NCBI GenBank assembly: GCA_036939755.1
Contig: JALLAZ010000325.1
Span: 1-16,993, forward strand
Length of the DNA: 16,993 nt
Reading direction: 5' to 3'
Origin: Stephanodiscus triporus
Taxonomy: Eukaryota; Bacillariophyta; Thalassiosirophyceae; Thalassiosirales; Thalassiosiraceae
Part shown: in pieces, positions 1-7,273 of the stretch
How positions within the stretch are numbered: position 1 is the stretch's first letter
How the letters are laid out: each line of letters opens with the position of its first letter
The notes under the pieces: generated by a model
What the model saw: the letters and a program-made list of their open reading frames with translations, nothing else
What the model was told of the DNA's origin: nothing
The model's database searches: none
Made by a program: the position numbers and the translations under genes

Positions 1-105
1 AGCAAAATTCCTACGCCAGCAGCTGCTGGCGGTACGCCAGAAAATACCTACACCCTTTGTTCTTTTGAGCCTCTGAGGCGTCAGATCGTCTTACGTAGGA
101 ATTAA
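1..105. repeat. Cluster of inverted repeats at the left edge
   Basis: A perfect 18-bp palindrome, CGCCAGCAGCTGCTGGCG, occupies 14-31. The octamer TACGCCAG is directly repeated at 12-19 and 33-40. A perfect 10-bp inverted pair, AATTCCTACG at 6-15 and CGTAGGAATT at 94-103, brackets the stretch. A small stem GCCTC-T-GAGGC lies inside it. No coding potential is seen. It could be the end of a mobile element whose body lies to the left, or a structured regulatory region upstream of GPN3. The sequence does not decide between these. Confidence 0.5.
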
Positions 106-243
106 TATCACTAAGCATCTTTACGCCACCACAAAAAAGAGGGCAGGAGTTGTGCATAAAAGAGAGACCTCCTCAAAAATAAGACCGACGTCCAAGATCT
201 TCCGATTTCAACTCATTCAACTCAATTCATATTAGCTTGAGAG

Positions 244-262
244 AGGTCGAGGTCGAGGTCGA
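244..262 (+). repeat. Short GGTCGA tandem repeat next to the GPN3 start
   Basis: The hexamer GGTCGA is repeated three times in tandem, ending two bases before the ATG at 264. It lies in the presumed 5' UTR. No function is evident; it is recorded because it directly abuts the start codon. Confidence 0.6.
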
Positions 263-263
263 G

Positions 264-1555
264 ATGGGTCACTGCGTTATTCAGCTGGTAACCGGACCAG
301 CGGGATCCGGAAAATCGACGTACTGCCACATTATGCAGGAGGTGAGTGCCGCCTGCCGCCTTAGCAGTGGTCGTCGGTCGTCGTGATTTGCGGCTCTCCT
401 TGTTTTCCCAATCATCGAATGCGACACGTCGCGAACAATCCCAGATATTCCTGCAGCCGTCCTCACCATTCGTGCCCTTGGATCGATCGAATCACAGCAC
501 GGCCTCGCGATGGGGCCCAAGCATCGCCGACGCATCCACGTCGCGAATCTCGACCCGGCCGCCGAACACTTCCGATACGACGTGGCCTTCGACGTGCGAG
601 ATCTGATATCCGTCGACGACGTCATGGACGAGCTGCAGCTAGGTCCCAACGGCAGCCTGGTCTACTGCATGGAGTACCTGCTGCAGAACATGGATTGGCT
701 TGAGGAAAACTTGGACAACTACGACGACGACGAGTGCGTGATTTTGTGTGTATTTTTCCCAACAGCGTCGTCATCACGTTGAATTCTGACCTGGACCTGT
801 TTTTTTTTCATTCATTCCTGAACATCAAGGTATTTAATAATCGATTGTCCGGGACAGATTGAGCTGTACACCCACATCCCGGTAATGAATAAAATCATTG
901 ATCAGTGAGTTTTGTGCTTTTGTTGTTGTCAGGATTGCTGCACGTACTTTCCCCCCTCCAATGTACGTAATTTTTCTTTGATCCTTAAAACAAAAGATTG
1001 CGCATGTGGGGATACAATCACAAGATGGTATCGGTCTTCGTCGTCGACGCGACATTCGTCACCGATCCCGCGAAATTCATCTCTGGTAGCCTGCTGGCAT
1101 TGAGCGCCATGATATCCATGCAGTTGCCGCACGTGAACGTCCTGTCCAAATGCGATCTGGTGGAGGAGGCGAGCATGGACAGGGTCCTTGAAATGGAAAG
1201 CGCGCTTCAATTGTGGGATGTATTGGGTGGAGACCGTGCTTCTTCTGATGGTGGCTCGATCCTATCTTCGTCGCCGTTTCGAAATCAATTGCAGCCACCG
1301 ATCGAGAATAGTACAAAACAAAACAGTTCAACTGCGCGTCGTAATAATCGGGAGAGAAGATGGAATCGACTTACGGAGGCAATATGCTCCCTGTTGGATG
1401 ATTATTCCATGGTGGGTTTCATCCCGCTCAATATTAATGACGAAGACTCGATATCGCACGTGCTCGCGACGGTGGACCATGCGATACAATACGGCGAGGA
1501 CCTGGAAGTGCGAGGCGCAGATTACGATGACGATGTTGGGGGCGAAGTGGAGTAA
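264..1555 (+). CDS. GPN3: GPN-loop GTPase 3 (GPN3 type), four exons
   Basis: The gene encodes a GPN-loop GTPase of the GPN3 type. This family acts in assembly and nuclear import of RNA polymerase II. I join exons 264-341, 498-733, 830-904 and 997-1555, all with GT-AG introns (donors GTGAGT, GTGCGT, GTGAGT), giving 315 residues with every phase matching. Visible motifs are the P-loop GPAGSGKST (residues 11-19), NLDPAAEHF, the family-defining GPN (75-77), DCPGQIELYTH from residue 110, a G4-like SKCDL near 180, and the C-terminal AIQYGEDLE. The ATG at 264 is chosen because it places the P-loop at the usual distance from the N-terminus. Human GPN3 has 284 residues. The extra length is mostly a Ser/Asn/Arg-rich insert at about 203-243, between the G4 region and the conserved LTEAICSLLDDYSMV. 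The insert carries no obvious intron, since the frame is open throughout. Identification is firm; exon edges are inferred from homology and splice consensus. Confidence 0.93.
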
Positions 1556-2378
1556 AAAAGAGTTTGAATCACTTTCAAGTAGCGATTCAGAAAGGGCATG
1601 TTACTTTATTTTACTGCAACACTCGAGTAAGTAGGTTCTGGTCGGATGGTCAGAGAATTAATTCGAACGTAGGAATCCTCTTCTGGCCGATGGTCAAAGA
1701 TAATCGAAGCCAGATGGTCGAAGCGAGTGTTGCTGGTCTTCATCCCTTGTGCTCTGAAAGTGCTTCTGCTTGTATTCAGCGTGCTTGCTATTGATTGCCA
1801 GAAGACTACGCAATATGTGCATAGTTAACCAAGTCTCAACTACTTTTCGATTTAACAATTTACACGACCGTGGACGTATGGATAATTCGCTTCGTGTGTC
1901 TATTTTCAGTCAAAGAAAACAACATCAAGAGTAATCGTAATTGCATCACTCTAGCTTGATTATTTGTAATATTGTACATAAGTACTTATGCAGCATTCGA
2001 TCTACCACCTGACAGTTTGTTGACGTATTTTGGAGATATTGGCAAAGTTCAGGCACTGGGTATAAATTGCAATCCTCGCGTTACACGACGATTATGCAAC
2101 GACGCGGCATTTGCCCTTCCCAGCTGCTTAATATTAAACTCTTCCCTATTCATGATGACGTTAGGGATAATCTCTCACACAATTTTAGACGCGACGCCAA
2201 TCATGAGATTGCACCTGGGCACGTAGACAATAGCCGTCGCTCAGTACCCAAGATTCCCCGTGGCAAGTGATACGGTTTGCTGTGGCGAAGAGATGTATCC
2301 ATTCCGAGAAGGAACCACATTTCACATTTGACACTTAATATCTCCTTCAGGTAATTTCGTTTTTCTGGTGGCATCGCG
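1556..2378. other. Intergenic stretch, no convincing gene
   Basis: This AT-richer stretch separates the GPN3 stop from the stop of the flavin-reductase gene, so it holds two 3' UTRs. An open frame of 84 codons (1972-2226) starts with TTG and shows no recognisable motif. The only structure noticed is three copies of a GATGGTC-containing motif at 1638-1726. No tRNA-like cloverleaf was recognised. Confidence 0.6.
1638..1726 (+). repeat. Three spaced copies of a GATGGTC-containing motif
   Basis: The core GATGGTC occurs in related contexts at 1641-1655 (GTCGGATGGTCAGAG), 1684-1700 (CTGGCCGATGGTCAAAG) and 1708-1726 (AGCCAGATGGTCGAAG). Spacing is irregular, so this is a weak dispersed repeat just after the GPN3 stop. 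Its function is unknown. Confidence 0.45.
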
Positions 2379-3542
2379 TTATCCATCCACGTATCCGAAT
2401 GTCTGAGAGCCAAGGAAAGTCATATACGGAGGCAAATCCTCGGAAAGCGGACGGAATGTCGATTTCGTGTCGTCCCAGTATGATGGATGCACATAGGCGT
2501 CCGTGACCTCCGCAAGAACTAACAGATGATCTTCATCTATTATTGGTTCGTCATCATCAAATAACCCGGCATCACCAACAGAGACAGCAGTTGCTAGTCT
2601 CCGACTAGTCGATCTTTCTGATACCGTTGTGGCATGTGGCGATCCGATGACCGAATACGTGCGACACAACAAGTGAGCAACCGTCCCTTTAATGGCGAAC
2701 GGGAAGAGATCTGATTGTGGTTGCTTATAACCCAGCGGGATGGGGATCAGTCCCGTCACGCCATTCTCAGACAAATGCTGCTTTCTAAGTTTCTTCCTTC
2801 GTCTGCCACTCAACAACTTCCTCTCGTCAACTTCCTTTATAACTTCATCATTCAATATTACACTATTCGACGCATCACTGCTTTGATGATGACTGCCACT
2901 GATAATGCCCTCTGTTGGAGGAGATGGAAATTTGGACCGGCGTTGCCCCGAAATCGAACCAACATCCAATATTATTTGCTCCATGCCCCGAACAGGCACA
3001 GAGAGTGTAAATTCGATTCCTGCCTGGCGGAGCAACGAAGCCGAGTATCGAGATTTATTGATGGAGAATATGAACCTTCCTTGGTTATTGGTAGGCGTCA
3101 GCCAGGAGAGGACCATGACATTATTCGCCGCTCCCTTGTCGACATAATTCGGAGTGTCGTCTCTGTTATTGTTGTCCCCGATCGACTTGATAATAGACTG
3201 CACAGTGCAGCGTGATTTACAATCGCATGCGCCGTCACTCGCCGCCGCAGCCAGCGCGTGCGACCGTTGCAAAGACGACGGCGAATACAAAGAAGAAGAA
3301 TGGCTCATCTTCCTCGACGTCGACAAGAAACACACGGGGTTGGGATACAATATCCTGCTGAACCCCTTCCCAGTCGTCAGGCGTATCCATCGTATGTTAT
3401 CGCTTTCGTCGTTTGCCACGCCGCTTGGTTCTGCGCTCGCATTCTCGGCGGCCGATGGTGATCCGCCACCCGGATGGCTATGCATGGATGGGCCCGTTGG
3501 AGTAGTCGAACTGTTCACGGCGCAGGGGAGGCTCCTCCACAT
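2379..3542 (-). CDS. Flavin-reductase-like FMN-binding protein
   Basis: A single open frame gives 387 residues from the first in-frame ATG at 3542. The open frame continues 36 codons upstream, but only to a TTG. The central part matches the flavin-reductase-like, FMN-binding split-barrel family. It has NPVCFLST, then NVMVLSWLTPTNNQGRFIFS, SINKSRYSASLL, FTLSVPV, a HLLVLAEVTDAYVHPSYWD strand, and the typical family ending PPYMTFLGSQTFGYV. Such proteins bind FMN and reduce flavins or act as flavin-dependent oxidoreductases; the substrate here cannot be inferred. A low-complexity basic insert (RKLLSGRRRKKLRKQ) splits the two halves of the domain. The N-terminal 50 residues are Ser/Pro/Gly-rich with no clear targeting signal. 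The gene is divergent from SKP1, with about 170 bp between start codons, and that gap contains a long G run. Base composition is more AT-rich than in the metallopeptidase and ankyrin genes. Confidence 0.8.
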   Translation of the reverse strand: MWRSLPCAVNSSTTPTGPSMHSHPGGGSPSAAENASAEPSGVANDESDNIRWIRLTTGKGFSRILYPNPVCFLSTSRKMSHSSSLYSPSSLQRSHALAAAASDGACDCKSRCTVQSIIKSIGDNNNRDDTPNYVDKGAANNVMVLSWLTPTNNQGRFIFSINKSRYSASLLRQAGIEFTLSVPVRGMEQIILDVGSISGQRRSKFPSPPTEGIISGSHHQSSDASNSVILNDEVIKEVDERKLLSGRRRKKLRKQHLSENGVTGLIPIPLGYKQPQSDLFPFAIKGTVAHLLCRTYSVIGSPHATTVSERSTSRRLATAVSVGDAGLFDDDEPIIDEDHLLVLAEVTDAYVHPSYWDDTKSTFRPLSEDLPPYMTFLGSQTFGYVDG

Positions 3543-3715
3543 TCTCCCTCGACGGAGGGAAAACGATCGGGGGACGGGGGGGGGGAGAAAAGGGGGAAAG
3601 AAAAACTGGGCCCGCGATCTTTGTGCACCTAAAAACCTGGGCAAGAGCAAGACTTGATAATTTGTAATTTGCCGTCCGCATCATCAACAAAACAACAGCC
3701 ACTAAATATCAAACA

Positions 3716-4468
3716 ATGGAGGTCGATAAGAGAACCGTGAATTTTGTAAGATACTGATGTTTCCTCCGGGGGAGTCGGGTGAAAGGAATCATTGTTTAGT
3801 CTCTGGGGGGCGTTCTAAACATGGTTCTTTCCTACTTATCTCATTATTTGCACTCCGATTGAAATTTCATTTCCCGCAGGTCAGCAACGAGGGAGATGAC
3901 TTCCCCGTCGATATAGAAGTTGCCAGAATGTCCGAGCTTGTCAAGGGCATGCTCGAAGGTGAGGCATATCGGTCTTTTAGTAGGGTCTACGATACCCAAT
4001 TTTGCACTATCGTTATTTTTCTAAAAAAAATAATCGATCGTCGTCGCTCTTTATTACACCCCCTCTAATCACGCAGACGACAACGACGACGAGGAAGTCA
4101 CCGAGATCCCTCTCCCCAACGTCAAGGCCGCCGTCCTCCGAAAGGTCATCGAATTCTGCCAACACTACCAGAAGGAGCCAATGACCGAGATCGAGAAGCC
4201 CCTCAAATCCGCCCAGATGGCCGAGGTCGTGCAGAAGTGGTACGCCGACTTCGTCGCCGTCGAGCAGGTGCTGCTGTTCGAGCTCATCCTCGCGGCGAAC
4301 TACATGGACATCAAGCCGCTTTTGGACCTGACGTGCGCCACCGTCGCGAGCATGATCAAGGGCAAGACCCCGGAGGAGATCCGTAAGACGTTCAACATCG
4401 CCAACGATTTTAGTCCGGAGGAGGAGGCGCAGGTCAGGGAGGAAAATAAGTGGTGCGAGGAGCCCTAG
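3716..4468 (+). CDS. SKP1: SKP1, SCF ubiquitin-ligase adaptor, three exons
   Basis: Exons 3716-3745, 3880-3958 and 4077-4468 join to 166 residues, against 163 in human SKP1. Both introns are GT-AG (GTAAGA...CCCGCAG and GTGAGG...CACGCAG). The first exon holds only ten codons. The N-terminal BTB/POZ-like fold is seen in [20 protein letters not shown], followed by the acidic linker DDNDDEE and [21 protein letters not shown]. The C-terminal F-box-binding part is nearly universal: [37 protein letters not shown] and the terminal NKWCEEP. SKP1 bridges cullin-1 and F-box proteins in SCF ubiquitin ligases. The short basic start [10 protein letters not shown] and the exact first-exon boundary are inferred; the rest is beyond doubt. 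Confidence 0.95.
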
Positions 4469-4959
4469 AGTCGGAGAGATAAGTAGTGGATGAGCCATCG
4501 CTTTTTTTTTTAGCATAGGGGTGGAGGGGGGGGGGGGGGGCTGTTTCTTACTCTCCTCATTTTTATCAAAGTAGCGCTCGTCGTCCCCGCTGCCTACTTG
4601 CTCATACTTTGGTCCTTATCTATTATCCGAACGGTCTTATGGGGGGAAGGGTCACGATCGTTTCGTTGAATCCTTCCTTGAGGAAAAAAGATGGCCCCGG
4701 CCATCATAATTTATATTAGATTGAATTTACCACTACATTCTCCGAGATGTTCTTACTTATGATGGGTATTCTCAGCTGTGCAGCTACCCTTGGGTCTTCA
4801 AGGCCGGTGGAAACCCGTCATAGAGAAAATTCATCCTTCTAGTTGAAGTTGGACTTCTCAGCCAGGCGAAGATTGCGTAAATGCAAACAACTGCCGTCTT
4901 GTTCGGTCGGGTAGTATGTCTATATTATTTTATTATCCCAGAATTAGGATGCTCGCACT
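4469..4959. other. Convergent 3' region with a G15 homopolymer
   Basis: This is non-coding sequence between the stops of SKP1 and the metallopeptidase gene. It starts with a T-run and then an uninterrupted run of 15 G at 4526-4540. The remainder is AT-rich and lacks any open frame with recognisable content; a 27-codon frame near 4760 is not convincing. It probably contains both polyadenylation regions. Confidence 0.6.
4526..4540 (+). repeat. G15 homopolymer
   Basis: Fifteen consecutive G lie about 60 bp downstream of the SKP1 stop codon. Runs of 8-11 G or C recur elsewhere in the window (for example 13012-13019 and 13055-13065). Such runs are prone to length errors in sequencing. Confidence 0.9.
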
Positions 4960-6687
4960 TTAGCGGAGTAAAATATATGCCAATATAGGGGCGACGAATG
5001 TGAATCCTATGTCTGAATGGCCAGCAGCAGACGTGTGCTCAGAAATCCACTGTACGTCCCCCCCCCAAAACCCCGTCTCTACTTTTGTCATGACGGTGCC
5101 ATTTTCATCTTGCAATATCGGTGGGGGTTTATCCATTTCATCCACGAACGAATGATCCAAATGATAATAGAAGCCATCGAAGTAGCTGCTATAGTCAGTA
5201 TCCGAGTCCCGTACCTCGCCGTAAATTTCCACATCGAGCACGCTCTCGTCCACGACCGCCGTGCATTGCTCGTCGTCCAATCGAACCATACGTTCGTACT
5301 TCTCGTCGAACAATTCGCGCAATACCGACGGGGGTATTATGTGCCCGTCGTTGTAATAGCTCACCAAGGCCAGGTCGGCCCCGTAGGTCGAGGCGCATTC
5401 GCGCTGCCTGGGGTGGCCGTGATGACTGTCGACGGCATCCTCGCAATCGCCCAGGGAGAAGGCGGCGCGATGGACGTTCATCAACGCCGCGTCGTCCATC
5501 CTCCCCCCCGCGCTGTGCGCGTTGAAATACGCCCCGAACGAATCCGCCATCATTTCCCACCATCGCGTTTCCACGGCGGTATCCACGGCGGACGCGGCCG
5601 AGCCGTACCCTATCCCGAGGTCGTACTGCACGTGATGCGAAAACTCGTGCGAGTGTATGTAGGCGATGCCGTCGTCCCCGAGGCCGAGCCACTCGATGAA
5701 TTCGTATATTCCGTCGCCTATGATGACGCTATCGCGCTCGCTCCTGCCGTCGATCGGATCGGCGGACTGGATCGCGATCGCGTTCGCGGTGAGGAGGGGG
5801 TTGTCGTACCCGCCCGGCAGCGCCTCGACGATCTGACGTATCCTCTCGAGGAGGAAGCACGCCGCGCCGTAATCCATCCGGTGCATCTGCTGCAGCGTCG
5901 CGAGGAGCCTCGCGTCGTCCGCGAGGTCGACGCCGTGCATGCCGAGCAGGACCACTCCGGTGACATCCCCCCCCGGGGGGGCGCTCGCGCCGCCGCTCGT
6001 GCTCGTCGTCGACGGAGATCCCCCCTCCCCCCCCCCCCGCTCGGCCGCGGACCAAAATTTCGTTAGGGCGTCGTGATTCTGCATCATCCTATCGGTGCGC
6101 TCTCCATCCTTCCCGAAGTACTCGTTCGTTCCATCGTCGCCGGAAACGTGATGCTTGTAGTAGTAGGCCAGCGAGGTGATGTTGTACTCGTTCATTTCCT
6201 CCCAGGCGTCCGCGCCCATGGACTCTATGTGGTAGACGAACCACTTCTGGAGGGGAGAAAGACACGTCGTGCTCGCGGACGACGACGCCGCGCCGCCATC
6301 GTAGTAGTCGTCGTCGTCGTCGTCGTCGTACGCGTCTTCGTCGGCTGGCGCGCCGTACTGAAGGTCGCGTCGACGATCATCGAACGGCGACAGCATCGTC
6401 GTCTCGTCGTCGCTGCCCCCCCCGCCCCGAAGTCGAGGCCGCCTCGCCGCGTTCCTCCTCCTCCCACCTCGACGTCGTCGTTGTCGTCGTCTCGAAACGA
6501 ATTCGGAGGCGTACTTCATTTCGCGACTCCACGCCGTGTCGTCCCCCGCGCGCCGTGGCGACGACGCCTCCATCGCCGACGGCGCGTGCGGCATTCGAAA
6601 TCGCGTCGACGACGCCGCCGCCGCGGAGAACGACGCGGTCGCCGTGGTCGACGACAGCATCGCGAAACGAATTCTGAACGGGCCCAT
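4960..6687 (-). CDS. Putative zinc metallopeptidase, YpfJ-like (HEFSH)
   Basis: The frame encodes 575 residues starting at the first ATG, 6687. The catalytic signature HEFSHHVQ places His347, Glu348 and His351 as zinc ligands and base. About 27 residues later WWEMMADSFGAYF supplies Glu378 as the probable third ligand. Then come GDCEDAVD (SLGD) and HHGHPRQRECASTYG. This order resembles the bacterial neutral zinc metallopeptidase family (YpfJ, PF04228), with HExGHHVQ, ELQADCxAG, aiGDd and HGtseQR; that assignment is from memory of the family. The N-terminus (1-35) is Ser/Ala-rich like a transit peptide. It is followed by an Arg-rich stretch (66-87), an Asp run (120-127) and a Gly/Ser/Thr linker (217-240). 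The last 16 residues are hydrophobic and could be a membrane or GPI-type tail. Codons nearly all end in G or C. The gene is divergent from the ankyrin gene. Substrate unknown. Confidence 0.72.
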   Translation of the reverse strand: MGPFRIRFAMLSSTTATASFSAAAASSTRFRMPHAPSAMEASSPRRAGDDTAWSREMKYASEFVSRRRQRRRRGGRRRNAARRPRLRGGGGSDDETTMLSPFDDRRRDLQYGAPADEDAYDDDDDDDYYDGGAASSSASTTCLSPLQKWFVYHIESMGADAWEEMNEYNITSLAYYYKHHVSGDDGTNEYFGKDGERTDRMMQNHDALTKFWSAAERGGGEGGSPSTTSTSGGASAPPGGDVTGVVLLGMHGVDLADDARLLATLQQMHRMDYGAACFLLERIRQIVEALPGGYDNPLLTANAIAIQSADPIDGRSERDSVIIGDGIYEFIEWLGLGDDGIAYIHSHEFSHHVQYDLGIGYGSAASAVDTAVETRWWEMMADSFGAYFNAHSAGGRMDDAALMNVHRAAFSLGDCEDAVDSHHGHPRQRECASTYGADLALVSYYNDGHIIPPSVLRELFDEKYERMVRLDDEQCTAVVDESVLDVEIYGEVRDSDTDYSSYFDGFYYHLDHSFVDEMDKPPPILQDENGTVMTKVETGFWGGDVQWISEHTSAAGHSDIGFTFVAPILAYILLR

Positions 6688-7273
6688 GTGTGTCAGTCCG
6701 ACTCGTCGTGGCGTGTTTGGCCGACGCCTTCGATTGGAAGGAGCTGCTTATCTCGTCGTGATGGTGCGGTTACCACGCGCCGTGCCATTCTCAAACGAGA
6801 GGGACATTGTGGATCGATTGATTATCGATTATGGTCATTCGTGCAACAGAAAAAAATAATAGAATCTCAGTTTCACCCGGTTGAACGGGAATGTTTGAAC
6901 GTCGCGCCAGCGCGACGGGCATCTTGGAAAGAAGGTTTGTTTTGGACATCCATCTCTGATCTGAGGTGATCTGATTGAGAGACTGCTGAATCCGCCGCGA
7001 TGTGTGTTTCGCCCGCCGAACACGTGGAAGTCCCCCCCCATCAACTCCCCACGCAAGAGTTCCTCGTGAAAAAATATTAATTGGACAATAATTGACGACG
7101 AAGGTGGATTATCCGTCATTCAACGTCGGCGCTGCTCTCTCTCCTCTCTCCATTGGCGGTCAAACTTCAGTGTGGCTAGTAGCCATCAGCCATCAGCCGC
7201 CAGCCATCAGCAGCCAAGCCGCCGCGCGCGAAAGGAGTCGATATTTTGTAATATCACTCACCCACGAACAACG
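6688..7273. promoter_or_regulatory. Divergent intergenic region, peptidase/ankyrin
   Basis: The 586 bp between two divergent start codons must hold both promoters, though no TATA box could be assigned with confidence. Two small structures are visible. One is a stem CGTCGCG/CGCGACG with a CCAG loop at 6900-6917. The other is a degenerate 7-bp AGCCATC repeat at about 7181-7214, in the 5' leader of the ankyrin gene. Open frames here, such as 7119-6835 on the minus strand, carry no recognisable motif. Confidence 0.5.

Noticed and set aside
1972..2226. 84-codon plus-strand frame
   Set aside because: It begins with TTG, has no motif, and lies in AT-rich 3' sequence.
3154..3657. 167-codon plus-strand frame opposite the flavin-reductase gene
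   Set aside because: It is the complement of a frame with clear family motifs and shows no domain of its own.
5017..6066. 349-codon plus-strand open frame opposite the metallopeptidase gene
   Set aside because: It is antisense to the clear HEFSH peptidase frame and exists because that gene uses G/C at third positions. Its translation is rich in Arg/Val with no motif.
6835..7119. 94-codon minus-strand frame upstream of the metallopeptidase
   Set aside because: No motif, it lies in the divergent promoter region, and there is no plausible link to either neighbour.
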